Assembly (NCBI GenBank): GCA_003209055.1
Contig: QCTB01000012.1
Location: forward strand, 1 to 32,925
DNA: 32,925 bases
Direction of reading: 5' to 3'
Source of the DNA: Prochlorococcus sp. AG-670-O13
Lineage (GTDB): Bacteria; Cyanobacteriota; Cyanobacteriia; PCC-6307; Cyanobiaceae
A program made the translations under genes and the position numbers. Below the pieces are notes generated by a model. That model had not been told where the DNA came from. It saw only the letters and a list, made by a program, of their open reading frames with translations, and did no database searches. Each line of letters opens with the position of its first letter. The stretch's first letter is position 1. Positions 1 to 10,401 of the stretch are shown in pieces.

Positions 1-544
1 TACTTTTACCAGTATTACGTGATAAAATTTCGAGCATAGATTTTTTATTTTTTAATACCTCTTCTGCTCTGATTTGGATATCAGTTGCTTGCCCTCGTGC
101 CCCGCTGATAGGTTGATGAAGAACAATTGAAGCATGAGGAAGGGCTGCTCTGTGCCCTTTTGTCCCAGAAGAAAGGATAACTGCAGCTGTTCCCATCGCT
201 TGTCCAATACAAATTGTATGAATAGGTGGTTTGATGTAGTTAATGGTATCGCAAATTGCGAAAGCTTCTGTTTCAAAGCCAACTGCATCTCCTGTATACC
301 AACTAGTACCTGTTGAATTGATATAAAAGTAAATAGGTTTATCTGGATCATCAAATTCCAGATAAAGTAATTGAGCAATAATAAGCTCAGTAACATCCAT
401 TCCTAATTGCCTTTTGGCATCATCATCTGAAAATAAGGGCAATCCTAGATATACAATTCTTTCCTTTAGTAGAAGAGAAGGTAGATCTGGAGGTGGAGTC
501 CTCATAGCGGTATTTTCGCCGTAATAAGGAGCAGATACTGTCAT
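1..544 (-). CDS. clpR: ClpP-family protease subunit, ClpR-like (catalytic Ser absent); truncated at window start
   Basis: Reverse-strand frame from ATG at 542-544 reads MTVSAPYYGENTAMRTPPPDLPSLLLKERIVYLGLPLFSDDDAKRQLGMDVTELIIAQLLYLEFDDPDKPIYFYINSTGTSWYTGDAVGFETEAF...ICIGQAMGTAAVILSSGTKGHRAALPHASIVLHQPISGARGQATDIQIRAEEVLKNKKSMLEILSRNTGK, a ClpP fold. Missing from the ORF track because it runs off the window edge. Confidence 0.88.
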   Translation of the reverse strand, partial: MTVSAPYYGENTAMRTPPPDLPSLLLKERIVYLGLPLFSDDDAKRQLGMDVTELIIAQLLYLEFDDPDKPIYFYINSTGTSWYTGDAVGFETEAFAICDTINYIKPPIHTICIGQAMGTAAVILSSGTKGHRAALPHASIVLHQPISGARGQATDIQIRAEEVLKNKKSMLEILSRNTGKS

Positions 545-584
545 ATGTTCCACAAAATAAATACTGATTTAATTCTAGCTAGAT

Positions 585-1694
585 TTAGCCCTGTGTCGCT
601 GGAGATTTAAAAGATTTGTTTGACTCAGTATTATTTATCAGTTTTCCAAATACCATTCTTCCTGTGGGTGTTTGTAATGCTCCAGTAATAACTATGTCCA
701 ATCTTTCTCCAACAAATTTCTTCGCATCATCAATAACAACCATCGTGCCATCATCTAAATATCCAATTCCTTGCATTTTTTCCTTACCTTCTCTGACTAT
801 TTTAATATTAAGTGATTCTCCAGGTTGTACTTCTGGCCTTAAAGCAATAACTAAATCGCTCAAATTCATAACTTTTAATTCTTTAACTTCTGCAATCTGA
901 GAGAGATTATAATCTGCCGTAAGTAAAGTCCCTGCCATATCCTCAGTAATTCTAAGTAGTTTTTCATCTACTCCATTACCCTCATACTTTGTTGGGTTTA
1001 TTACAAGTCTTCTTCCATATAATTCTCTTAGTTCTTTCAATAATTTAAGGCCTCTTCTTCCTTTAGCTCTTTTTTCATTACTACTTGAGTCAGCCAAGGT
1101 TTGTAGCTCATCAATTACACTTTGGGCTACGATTAATTGCCCCTCAAGCAAGCCGCAGCTTAATAAACCATTTATTCTGCCATCTATAATTACACTAGTA
1201 TCAAGAATTTTTGGGCTTGCGGCTGGAAGTATTCCTTCATTAACTAAATATGCATCAGTATTATTTGGGTTAAAAAGTCTCAACAATGTTCTGCCATGAG
1301 TATCAGCTAATTTATAACCAAGTGCCCCAAAGAAAAAATTACTAAGAATAGCAGCTAGTGGTTTTGCAAAAAACACTTCCCTGGGAAATGGAATTAACAG
1401 TATTGGAGCAAGGAGTAGATTCGCTACAAGTAATCCCAAAATTAACCCTACGGATCTACTTATGAGCAAATCAGTAGGCATAGTACGTATTTGATCAAGG
1501 AATGTTTTTCTAAGCTGTAAAAATACAAAGCCTGCTGCTAATCCAATAAAAAATCCTATTATTGCTAATACAATCCTAAATCCTTCTACATTTGAGACTT
1601 GTTTAAGTATGTCTACTGGTAAAAGATCAACCCCAAGCCATCCTGATGCTGCTCCAGACAATACAAATAAAATTAGTACTAAGATATCTGTCAT
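585..1694 (-). CDS. PIN domain / TRAM domain integral membrane protein (YacL-like)
   Basis: N-terminal hydrophobic segments, then PIN-like ILDTSVIIDGRI...VIDELQTLAD...LLTADYNL and a C-terminal TRAM-like segment. Confidence 0.8.
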   Translation of the reverse strand: MTDILVLILFVLSGAASGWLGVDLLPVDILKQVSNVEGFRIVLAIIGFFIGLAAGFVFLQLRKTFLDQIRTMPTDLLISRSVGLILGLLVANLLLAPILLIPFPREVFFAKPLAAILSNFFFGALGYKLADTHGRTLLRLFNPNNTDAYLVNEGILPAASPKILDTSVIIDGRINGLLSCGLLEGQLIVAQSVIDELQTLADSSSNEKRAKGRRGLKLLKELRELYGRRLVINPTKYEGNGVDEKLLRITEDMAGTLLTADYNLSQIAEVKELKVMNLSDLVIALRPEVQPGESLNIKIVREGKEKMQGIGYLDDGTMVVIDDAKKFVGERLDIVITGALQTPTGRMVFGKLINNTESNKSFKSPATQG

Positions 1695-1790
1695 GTATCT
1701 AATCTACTAGGATTTTTTAATTGAGTAAATAAAAATTTTATTTTTAATACTCCTCTCTAGTTTTTTTAAGCTTAGATATTTAATTATATT

Positions 1791-3014
1791 ATGAAAAAGT
1801 TTCCAAGAAGTGCTTATGTACATATCCCTTTTTGCCACAGAAGATGCTTCTATTGTGATTTTGCAGTTATACCTTTAGGCAATAAAATTGAAAGTTTAAA
1901 TGGCAATGGAAGTAAAACTGTAAAAGAATATTTAAACTTTTTAAACAAAGAAATATTGTCAATTAAACATAAATCTCCTCTTTCAACAATTTATATCGGT
2001 GGAGGAACCCCTTCAATTTTAAATCCCTTGCAGATTAACGATTTAATAAATCTATTTAGGGAAAATTACAGAATCGATTATGGCGCAGAAATTACAATGG
2101 AAGTCGATCCCGCTAGTTTTAATGAAGAAGATCTTCATGGCTTTATCAAGGCTGGAATAAATAGATTCAGTCTTGGTGCTCAAAGTTTTAATAATCAGAT
2201 ACTTGATCAGGCGGGAAGAAGACATTCCAGGCAGGATATTGAAAAGTCTTGTTTTTGGTTAAAGAGAGCATATGAAGTTGGTCTTATCAAAAGTTGGAGT
2301 TTAGATTTAATTCAAAATTTACCGAGTAGTGGTTTTGAACAATGGCAAGAAGACTTAGAAAAGTCTTTGAGTTTTCGCCCTCCACACATATCCATTTATG
2401 ATTTAACTATTGAAAGTGGAACAGTTTTTAAGAAATTAGTTGATTTAGGTAAGTTATCTTTACCCAATGATGATGAATCTTTTAAAAATAGTGAGATAAC
2501 AAATTCTATTTTAAAAAAATCAGGTTATTCAAGATATGAAATTTCGAACTACTCTCTCCCTGGGCATCAATCAAGACATAATAGAGTTTATTGGAGTGGC
2601 TTAGGTTGGTGGAGTTTTGGTCAAGGTTCTACTAGTTCTCCTTGGGGGGAAAAGTTCACGAGACCAAGAATTAGTAAAGATTATAAAAAATGGGTAACTG
2701 AGCAATGCGAAATTAAATTGGATCCTTCACTACTTAACCAAGAAAATATTTATAAAGAATTAGATGAGAAAATCATGTTAGGAATGCGACTTAAAGAGGG
2801 TATTAATATTTATAAATTAATAAATGAACAAAATTGGGATGATAAAAAGTCTAAAATATCTCTAAAAATTCTTTTAAAAGAATGGGATAGATTCATAGAA
2901 AGTGGACACTTGATTAAAAGAGGAAATAGATTTTTTTTGAGTGATCCAAAAGGGATGGAATTAAGCAATCCAATTCTTGTTTCAATGTTTAGATGGTGGG
3001 AAAAAGTTAGCTAA
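1791..3014 (+). CDS. hemW: Radical SAM HemN/HemW-like protein
   Basis: Radical SAM motif HIPFCHRRCFYCDF, then YIGGGTPS and EVDPASF, typical of the HemN/HemW family. Confidence 0.85.
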   Translation: MKKFPRSAYVHIPFCHRRCFYCDFAVIPLGNKIESLNGNGSKTVKEYLNFLNKEILSIKHKSPLSTIYIGGGTPSILNPLQINDLINLFRENYRIDYGAEITMEVDPASFNEEDLHGFIKAGINRFSLGAQSFNNQILDQAGRRHSRQDIEKSCFWLKRAYEVGLIKSWSLDLIQNLPSSGFEQWQEDLEKSLSFRPPHISIYDLTIESGTVFKKLVDLGKLSLPNDDESFKNSEITNSILKKSGYSRYEISNYSLPGHQSRHNRVYWSGLGWWSFGQGSTSSPWGEKFTRPRISKDYKKWVTEQCEIKLDPSLLNQENIYKELDEKIMLGMRLKEGINIYKLINEQNWDDKKSKISLKILLKEWDRFIESGHLIKRGNRFFLSDPKGMELSNPILVSMFRWWEKVS

Positions 3015-3780
3015 GCCTTTCGGAGGTTACCCATTCTTTTAGTTTTTCACCAAAATATTTTTTCCCATCGATAATTGGTTTGCAAAATGGAGGTTGCTTA
3101 TCATTTAACCCTAATAGATCTGCTGTAACCCTTACTTGACCATCACAAAAATTGCCAGCTCCTATACCTATTGTTGGGATTTCTAAATCAGCTTGAATTT
3201 CTTTGGCAAGTAATTCTGGAATATGTTCTAAAACTATAGAAAAGCATCCTAATTTTTCTAGTGACAAGGCATCTCTCTTAATTCTTAGGTGACTTTCTGA
3301 ATTATTCCCTTGCTGTCTTAATCCCATATTTAAATAGCTCTGTGGAGTAAGTCCTAAATGTCCCATTACTGGAATTCCCATCCTTATTAACCTTGAAATA
3401 ACATTTTGTACTTCTGGAGCAGCACCCTCGACTTTTACCCCTTTTGCATATGTATTCTTAATTATTTTCCCTGCATATTCGACCGCTTTATCTTCTCCGC
3501 ATTGATAAGTGAGAAAAGGCATATCACAAATTAATAGTGACTGTTCTTCTATCTCTTTTATAAACCCTCTTGAAACTGCATTTGTATGATGAATCATATT
3601 TTCTAACGTAACAGGCAAGGTAGATTTGTATCCTAAACACACCATTGCTAAAGAGTCCCCTACCAGAACGATATCTGCTCCTGATTGCTCGGCTAGAGAA
3701 CCTGAAATAGAGTCCCATGCCGTTAGGGCAATAATCTTTTGAGAATTTTTTTTATATTTAATCAGTTCTGAAGGCAACAT
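3007..3780 (-). CDS. panB: 3-methyl-2-oxobutanoate hydroxymethyltransferase
   Basis: ALTAWDSISGSLAEQSGADIVLVGDSLAMVCLGYKSTLPVTLENMIHH and VMGHLGLTPQS...PTIGIGAG are PanB signatures. Confidence 0.93.
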   Translation of the reverse strand: MLPSELIKYKKNSQKIIALTAWDSISGSLAEQSGADIVLVGDSLAMVCLGYKSTLPVTLENMIHHTNAVSRGFIKEIEEQSLLICDMPFLTYQCGEDKAVEYAGKIIKNTYAKGVKVEGAAPEVQNVISRLIRMGIPVMGHLGLTPQSYLNMGLRQQGNNSESHLRIKRDALSLEKLGCFSIVLEHIPELLAKEIQADLEIPTIGIGAGNFCDGQVRVTADLLGLNDKQPPFCKPIIDGKKYFGEKLKEWVTSERLS

Positions 3781-3822
3781 AACAGCTGTATCTTTTTTTA
3801 TTAAAAATTGCTAGTATTGTTT

Positions 3823-3918
3823 TGACTCGGCCTTTCGCGGTTTTAACGCCCAAACCTGGTCAGGATCGGAAGGTAGCAGCCACAAGGGATGCTTGAGGCA
3901 GGCGAGATAACCGGGTCA
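3823..3918 (+). ncRNA. ffs: Signal recognition particle 4.5S-type RNA
   Basis: Conserved apical domain ACCTGGTCAGGATCGGAAGGTAGCAGCC; outer stem TGACTCGG (3823-3830) pairs with CCGGGTCA (3911-3918); possible -10 TAGTAT at 3812-3817. Confidence 0.92.
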
Positions 3919-3931
3919 CTTAACTCTAGGA

Positions 3932-5047
3932 TTATTCTATATCTTTTTTATTCTGCCTTAATCTTAAAAACTCTGGAATATTTGCTCCTGTATCTTTGTT
4001 TTCAGAAATATTATAAAGAGGCTGGTTTGATAATCTATTTTTTATTCTTTGTTGCTTTAATGGTTGATTGGTTTCGAATCCAGTCGCAATTACTGTAACT
4101 TGAATCTCTCCTTCCATTGATTCATCTATAACTGCACCTACTATTATGTTTGCTTCCTGATCTACAACATCATAAATAATTTCTGAAGCTGAAGTCATAT
4201 CTTCCAAAGTCATATCTTTCCCGCCGGTAATATTAATTACACAACCTTTGGCTCCATCAATTCTCGCGGCCTCTAATAAAGGGCTATTCATGGCTGCTTG
4301 AGCAGCTTCTAATGCTCTCGATCTCCCAGAACCAATACCTATACCAAGTAAAGCGGTTCCCGCCTCAGTCATAACAGATCTTACATCTGCGAAATCAACA
4401 TTGACTAATCCAGGACACATAATAATATCACTTATACCTTTAACGCCCATTCTTAAAACGTCGTCAGCATTTCTGAATGCTTCTTGAAGAGGAGCTCCCG
4501 CAATTACGTCTTTTAAGCGATCATTTGGAATAACAATTAGTGTATCAACATTTTCAGCTAATCTTGCAATCCCTTCTTCTGCTTGGCGCATTCTTCTTTT
4601 ACCTTCAAAAGAAAATGGCTTAGTTACTATCCCAACAGTTAAAGCCCCACTTTGTTTGGCAACCTCTGCAACTACTGGAGCCGCTCCTGTGCCAGTTCCT
4701 CCACCCATGCCTGCGGCAATAAAGACTAAATCAGAACCCTCTAATGTTTGTTGAAGTTCATCCTTAGACTCCTCAGCAGCTTTTTGACCGATACTTGGAT
4801 TACCTCCTGCTCCAAGACCTCTTGTTAAGTTTTGACCTAGCTGTACTCTTCTTTCTGCTGAAGACTGTAATAACGCTTGTGCATCAGTATTGAGAACTCT
4901 GAATGAAACGCCTTCAAGATCACTATTAATCATCCTGTTTACAGCATTACTTCCACCGCCTCCAACACCAATCACTTCAATTTTGGCATTCTGACTTGGA
5001 AGGATGTCTTTTGATTGATCAAAGTTTGGATTGTTTCCGAAGCTCAT
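3932..5047 (-). CDS. ftsZ: Cell division protein FtsZ
   Basis: [41 protein letters not shown] tubulin-type GTPase signature. Confidence 0.98.
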   Translation of the reverse strand: MSFGNNPNFDQSKDILPSQNAKIEVIGVGGGGSNAVNRMINSDLEGVSFRVLNTDAQALLQSSAERRVQLGQNLTRGLGAGGNPSIGQKAAEESKDELQQTLEGSDLVFIAAGMGGGTGTGAAPVVAEVAKQSGALTVGIVTKPFSFEGKRRMRQAEEGIARLAENVDTLIVIPNDRLKDVIAGAPLQEAFRNADDVLRMGVKGISDIIMCPGLVNVDFADVRSVMTEAGTALLGIGIGSGRSRALEAAQAAMNSPLLEAARIDGAKGCVINITGGKDMTLEDMTSASEIIYDVVDQEANIIVGAVIDESMEGEIQVTVIATGFETNQPLKQQRIKNRLSNQPLYNISENKDTGANIPEFLRLRQNKKDIE

Positions 5048-5223
5048 CTCTAAATAAAATCAAATACTAGTAATGGGTGCATTATGAACTCACTAAGCTG
5101 ATATGTATGATTTTCTTGACGAAAGTCCTTAAATATTAACTTGTTAAAATTTGAGTTAACTAGCAAAACCCCTATAAACACTGTACTAATCAAAAAAACT
5201 TATATGAAATTTGTTTTCAATTA

Positions 5224-5949
5224 TTAGGGTTTGAACACTTTTATTTTTGGATTGTTTGGGTCAGTTAGGTCAATATTATCTATTTTTTCTAAAATATTTT
5301 CTTCTTCTAATTGCATTTTGATGTCACTAATAATTTGTAATTGGGTTTCGATTATTTTTGGATTAAACCCTAACAATATTGTTCTTAAACTTTTTTCTTC
5401 TAAAGTCAAAAAACCATTGGTTGAAAAATTTATTTTAAGGAATTCAACTTCACTTTTTTTTTGAAAATTTAAAATTTTTGATGATGTCTCTCGAAAGTTT
5501 TCTTTCCATCCAGAAACTCTACTCGATAATTTTTTTATAATTTTTTTATCTGAATATTTTTCATTTATAAAAAAACCATCTTCATCAAGATAACCAGTTA
5601 TCCTTTCCCCATTAAGAATCTTCTCCGCATGAGCTATTGGTGTTCTTGTTTTAATCAGAATTTTCAAACCAAAAGGAAGTATTTGTCTATATACAGAGAC
5701 GTTTTTAAGATATAAATTTTTTTTTAATTCTTTTTCAGCGTATTTTGTTTTGATAAATATCAATGGAGTTGGTAAATCAATAGATGAATTTGCAACTATA
5801 TCCTCAATAGAAATTAATTGGCTCCCATAAATCGATATGTCTTGGTAATTTACTTTCTTAAAAATTTTAGATGTTAAAAAAGTTGTTAACAGTAAGAAGG
5901 TAATTAATAAAAAAGACCTTCTTCTTTTGATTAATTTTTGATCATTCAC
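5224..5949 (-). CDS. ftsQ: FtsQ/DivIB-type cell division protein (POTRA-like)
   Basis: Single N-terminal TM segment, POTRA-like region, located between ftsZ and ddl. Confidence 0.75.
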   Translation of the reverse strand: MNDQKLIKRRRSFLLITFLLLTTFLTSKIFKKVNYQDISIYGSQLISIEDIVANSSIDLPTPLIFIKTKYAEKELKKNLYLKNVSVYRQILPFGLKILIKTRTPIAHAEKILNGERITGYLDEDGFFINEKYSDKKIIKKLSSRVSGWKENFRETSSKILNFQKKSEVEFLKINFSTNGFLTLEEKSLRTILLGFNPKIIETQLQIISDIKMQLEEENILEKIDNIDLTDPNNPKIKVFKP

Positions 5950-6356
5950 AAATCACATCTAGCCTTTTCCATTAATTGATCCATCCATTCTCTAGCTCTC
6001 TCTGCATCTGAAAATGGAACATCCATTTCTTTTCCATTCCCTACAAGCCTAAGCCGACACTTACCTTGAGATTCATTAGTTAAAGGTGCTTCGCCAGAGG
6101 TAAGAGCCATTAATTCTACTAATTCAAGTGTTTTGATTTTGAAGCTATCTTTTTCTTCAAATATTCCAGCTTCAAAAGCACTCCATTTTAATTCGCCATC
6201 TTTTAATAAGGCAGCGCCAGAACTATCTAACTTGCAAATTTCAGAACCATAAGCCCAATTCCTAAACAGATTCTGCCTTCTTCTTTCTAACCAACCAAGA
6301 GCAGTCAAAAGAACGAAGATTAATAGTAATGGTAACCAAAGCAGTCCATGCAACAT
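5946..6356 (-). CDS. Conserved hypothetical membrane-anchored protein
   Basis: ORF of 136 aa with N-terminal TM; start/stop overlap with ftsQ; within the ddl-ftsQ-ftsZ cluster. Confidence 0.7.
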   Translation of the reverse strand: MLHGLLWLPLLLIFVLLTALGWLERRRQNLFRNWAYGSEICKLDSSGAALLKDGELKWSAFEAGIFEEKDSFKIKTLELVELMALTSGEAPLTNESQGKCRLRLVGNGKEMDVPFSDAERAREWMDQLMEKARCDL

Positions 6357-6367
6357 TTGAATTTAAT

Positions 6368-7435
6368 CTACAAATCTAAGGATATATCAATTAGTTTAGC
6401 CACAAGTTGATCAATATTTAAACCTGAGGCATTCCAAAGCATGGGAAACATACTTTTACTAGTGAAGCCAGGGATTGTATTTATTTCATTTAAGTAGATT
6501 TTATTTGAAATCTTTTCTAAAAAGAAATCTACCCTTGCAAAACCGTAGATATTTAATGCTTTACAACTTCTGACAGCTATTTCTTTAATTTTATCAGAGA
6601 TTTGAGAATTAATATTAGCTGGAATAATTATTTTATTATCCATGGAATATTTTGAATTATAGTCATACCAATCTGTGGAATAGGAAACTTCTCCAATTTC
6701 AGATGTAGAAAGTTTTAAATTACCTATTATTCCGCATTCAAGTTCTCTAACATTTAAACCTTCTTCAACAATAATTCTTGAGTCTATTTCCCAAGCCGTT
6801 TGTAAGGCTTTAATTATTTCTGATTTATTATTTGCCTTAGAAATGCCAAGTGAAGAGCCAGAATTAGCAGGTTTTACAAAAACTGGTAATTTTAATTTTT
6901 CAATAATTTTAATTGATAAATTATTTTTAACATTCTCATCGCTTAGATCTTCATTTTGGATAGCTATGTAGTTTACTTGTGGGATGGCTAATTGTGAAAA
7001 TATCTTTTTCATCAATATTTTATCCATTGCAATAGCAGAACCTAAAATTCCACCACCAACCAAAGGTTTTTGGGTGAATTTTAATAATCCATGAATTGCG
7101 CCGTCTTCTCCATTTGAACCATGTAATAAGGGAAACCATATATCAATTTCTTGGAATTGAATATTGTTTAAAAAGTTAATTTCCTCCTTATGCAATACTT
7201 GATATTTTTCGATTGTATTATTACTACTATTTTCTCTTAATATCTTTAGAGATTGTTTGTTATCAAACCAAACTCCATACTTATTTATATAAAAAGCTTT
7301 AACACTAAATAGTTTTTTGTTTATCTTGGAAATTAGAGCTTTAAAAACTGTCTTGGCGGACGATATAGATACATAATGTTCATTTGAGTAACCTCCAAAA
7401 ATTATTCCTATACATTTTTTCTCTTTTTCTGCCAT
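6368..7435 (-). CDS. ddl: D-alanine--D-alanine ligase
   Basis: IIFGGYSNEHYVSISSAK, PLLHGSNGEDGAIHGLL, VKPANSGSSLGISK, YLNEINTIPGFT motifs. Confidence 0.95.
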   Translation of the reverse strand: MAEKEKKCIGIIFGGYSNEHYVSISSAKTVFKALISKINKKLFSVKAFYINKYGVWFDNKQSLKILRENSSNNTIEKYQVLHKEEINFLNNIQFQEIDIWFPLLHGSNGEDGAIHGLLKFTQKPLVGGGILGSAIAMDKILMKKIFSQLAIPQVNYIAIQNEDLSDENVKNNLSIKIIEKLKLPVFVKPANSGSSLGISKANNKSEIIKALQTAWEIDSRIIVEEGLNVRELECGIIGNLKLSTSEIGEVSYSTDWYDYNSKYSMDNKIIIPANINSQISDKIKEIAVRSCKALNIYGFARVDFFLEKISNKIYLNEINTIPGFTSKSMFPMLWNASGLNIDQLVAKLIDISLDL

Positions 7436-7444
7436 TTAGAAAAA

Positions 7445-8839
7445 TTACTTACAAATTTGACCACTTAAAGAAAAAGATCTCGCTTCCGTTATTTTTACAT
7501 TAAGTTCATCTCCACATGTAAATTTATAATCAAATTTTTTTGGGGTTTCTACAAAAGTAAGTCTATTTGTTCTTGTCCTGCCCATCATTTGAGAGGTATT
7601 TTTTGGATTCAAACCTTCTATTAAAACATTTTCAATATTATTGAGATATCTTTGATTTCTTTTTCTAGAGGTTGTATCAACAAGTTCATTAATTTCTTTT
7701 AATCTTTCTTTTTTAACTTCTTCAGGGATTTGATTATCCCATATTGCTGCAGGTGTATTAGGTCTTGGAGAATAGGCCGCGGTCATCACTTGATCAAAAC
7801 CAATTTCAGCTATAAGTTTTAATGTATCTTTATATTGTTTTTCTGTTTCCCCAGGGAAAGCGACTATTGCATCTGCAGTAATTGATGCATCTGGCATTAA
7901 TAATCTTATGTTATCAATTATTCTTTTATATTTTTCGATTGTATAACCCCTTGCCATTAATCTCAGGATTTCATCATTTCCACTTTGGAATGGGATATGA
8001 AAATGCTCACAGACTTTATCTAATTCATAACATGCTTTAATAAGTCTTTTTGAGAAATATCTTGGATGACTAGTAGCAAATCTTATTCTTTTTATTCCTT
8101 CAACATCATGAATAAAATAAAGAAGATCTGTGAGGGTATTTTCTTTGCTTCCATCTTTTTTCGTGCCAGGAAGATCTCTGCCATAGGCATCAATATTCTG
8201 ACCTAGAAGAGTTACCTCTTTAAAGTTTTCTTGAGCTAAAGTTTTTATTTCATTTTTGATTGCATGAGGATGTCTTGATTGTTCTTTCCCTCTGACAGAT
8301 GGGACTACGCAATAAGAGCATCTTTCATTGCATCCATAAATAATATTAACCCAACCACAAATTGAACTATCTCTTCTCGCATTGGTAATATCTTCAGATA
8401 TAAAGTTTTCTTCAGTAGCGACAACTTGATTTCCTGAGTCAACTCTTCCTAAAAGATTTTCAAGATTATTTACGTGTTGAGGCCCCATTATTAAATCAAG
8501 TTCAGGCACTCTTCTTAAAAGAGACTCACCCTCTTGTTGGGCGAGGCAACCTGCTACCACTAATTTTAATTTTGGAGAATTGTGTTTTCTTTTGACTTGC
8601 TTTCCTAAAAAACTGTAAACCTTTTGCTGAGCACTATCTCTTATTGTGCAGGTGTTGTATAAAACTAAATCCGCTTTGAATTCGTCAATAGCTTTTGAAT
8701 ATCCCATTTTTTCTAGAGTTCCAGCCATCCTTTCGGAATCGGCCTTATTCATTTGGCAACCAAAAGTTGTTATCCAATAACTACCAATAGAGGAATCTTT
8801 ATATGAATTATTTTCTGCTTGTATTGGTTTTGTTAGCAC
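7445..8839 (-). CDS. miaB: tRNA-2-methylthio-N6-dimethylallyladenosine synthase
   Basis: [13 protein letters not shown], radical [21 protein letters not shown]-terminal TRAM domain. Confidence 0.95.
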   Translation of the reverse strand: MLTKPIQAENNSYKDSSIGSYWITTFGCQMNKADSERMAGTLEKMGYSKAIDEFKADLVLYNTCTIRDSAQQKVYSFLGKQVKRKHNSPKLKLVVAGCLAQQEGESLLRRVPELDLIMGPQHVNNLENLLGRVDSGNQVVATEENFISEDITNARRDSSICGWVNIIYGCNERCSYCVVPSVRGKEQSRHPHAIKNEIKTLAQENFKEVTLLGQNIDAYGRDLPGTKKDGSKENTLTDLLYFIHDVEGIKRIRFATSHPRYFSKRLIKACYELDKVCEHFHIPFQSGNDEILRLMARGYTIEKYKRIIDNIRLLMPDASITADAIVAFPGETEKQYKDTLKLIAEIGFDQVMTAAYSPRPNTPAAIWDNQIPEEVKKERLKEINELVDTTSRKRNQRYLNNIENVLIEGLNPKNTSQMMGRTRTNRLTFVETPKKFDYKFTCGDELNVKITEARSFSLSGQICK

Positions 8840-8913
8840 GTTGCTAAAAGTTTTGAAGGGATTTGTTTAATCAAAAATTATAATTTAAATAATTATGGAT
8901 CTATATTTTTGAG

Positions 8914-8987
8914 GGCGAGCGAGGGGATTCGAACCCCCGAATAGCGGCGCCACAAGCCACTGCCTTAACCACTTGGCGACGCCCGCC
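8914..8987 (-). tRNA. tRNA-His (anticodon GTG)
   Basis: Reverse complement GGCGGGCGTCGCCAAGTGGTTAAGGCAGTGGCTTGTGGCGCCGCTATTCGGGGGTTCGAATCCCCTCGCTCGCC folds as a cloverleaf with anticodon loop TTGTGGC and an encoded extra G-1. Confidence 0.95.
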
Positions 8988-9126
8988 TCACATCTATAAA
9001 TTTAACAACTTACGTGTAAAATTTCATGCTTATTTGCATTTTTTAGAAGATTTTGAAGTATTTTCTTATTTCTATATAATTTTTATTGATGTTTTAAAAT
9101 AAAATCAGTTACGTAAAAATGAAATT

Positions 9127-10362
9127 TTGAGTAATTCTGGAAAATCAGAGTTTCTTATACCAAGAAGCCTTTGTGAAATAGAAAATACTGATAATCTCAA
9201 GGTAGATAGTGAGAATTTAGCTTCTGTATATGTTGCCTGGGAAAAAGGGATTGTTTCTGAACTAAAGCCTGTAAATATAGAAAATAAAAAACCAAAAAAA
9301 ATTCTTTTTCCAAGATTCGTTGAAACTCATTCACATTTTGATAAATCTTTTACTTTTGGAGAGTTTCCTAATTTTAAATCAACTTATAAAGAGGCATTAT
9401 CAGTAAATTTAGAAGAACATAAAACTAGGACTAACGATAAAGTTTTAGAGAGAGCTGAAAGATCACTTAACCTAGCTCTTAAAAATGGTTATAGAGCTAT
9501 TAGAAGTCATATTGATACCTTCGAAACACAGGATAAAAATATTTGGGATGAGCTTTTTAAGCTCCAAAAAAAATATTCTTCTAAGTTGAAATTGCAATTT
9601 GTAGCATTAGCTCCATTAGAATTTTGGGATACTCCTCATGGAGAGGTATTGGCAGAAAAGTTTTCTAAGGAAAAAGGTATTTTAGGAGGAGTTCTTGTAC
9701 CCCCTTTTGTGAATAAAACAAAAATAAAATACTTGATCTCTAAAACCCTCTTACTCGCAGATAAATATAAATTAGAAATCGATCTACACATAGATGAATC
9801 AACTATTGAACCAGGAGCAGGTATTAAACTTTTATTGGAAACTATTGATAGATTAAATATTAAAGTCCCAATAACATGCAGTCATTTAAGTAGTATTTTA
9901 TCTCTAAATAATAATGAAATACTTAAACTAGGGAGAAAAATTGCAGAAAAAGATATAAAAGTGATAGCGTTGCCTCTTACAAATTTCTGGTTGCTCAATC
10001 GTAAAGATAAAAGTACAGCTTTAAATAGGCCAGTGGCCCCAATCAAGCAATTACAAAAATCATTAGTAGATGTTTCTATCGGTAGCGATAATGTTCAAGA
10101 CCCATGGTATCCATTTGGTAATTATGATCCCTTTTATTTGATCTCTCTTGCAATGCCCATCCTTCAATTAAATCCTTGGGAAAGATTGACTTTATCATCC
10201 ATCCTTTTATCACCAAGTAGATTATTAAATTTAAATTGGGATGGTTTGGTTAAGATTGGATGTCCTGCTGATTTTGTACTTTTAGATGCTGAAAAGTGGG
10301 CGGATATTTTTTCAAGTAATTTAAAAAGAGAAGTCCTAATAAACGGCGAATTGTATACGTAA
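9127..10362 (+). CDS. Amidohydrolase superfamily protein, cytosine-deaminase-like
   Basis: FPRFVETHSHFDKSF, DLHIDES, ITCSHLSS, SIGSDNVQDPWYPFG metal-ligand motifs; apparent TTG start. Confidence 0.8.
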   Translation: MSNSGKSEFLIPRSLCEIENTDNLKVDSENLASVYVAWEKGIVSELKPVNIENKKPKKILFPRFVETHSHFDKSFTFGEFPNFKSTYKEALSVNLEEHKTRTNDKVLERAERSLNLALKNGYRAIRSHIDTFETQDKNIWDELFKLQKKYSSKLKLQFVALAPLEFWDTPHGEVLAEKFSKEKGILGGVLVPPFVNKTKIKYLISKTLLLADKYKLEIDLHIDESTIEPGAGIKLLLETIDRLNIKVPITCSHLSSILSLNNNEILKLGRKIAEKDIKVIALPLTNFWLLNRKDKSTALNRPVAPIKQLQKSLVDVSIGSDNVQDPWYPFGNYDPFYLISLAMPILQLNPWERLTLSSILLSPSRLLNLNWDGLVKIGCPADFVLLDAEKWADIFSSNLKREVLINGELYT

Positions 10363-10401
10363 TGAATTATTTTATATTTATTAAGTAAAAAAACATTATT
10401 A

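Noticed and set aside
134-316. 60-aa plus-strand ORF and 52..396 minus-strand ORF
   Set aside because: They overlap the ClpR-like coding frame; no family features. The ClpR frame is the coherent one.
3889-4098. 69-aa plus-strand ORF
   Set aside because: Overlaps the 3' part of SRP RNA and is antisense to ftsZ; looks like a spurious translation.
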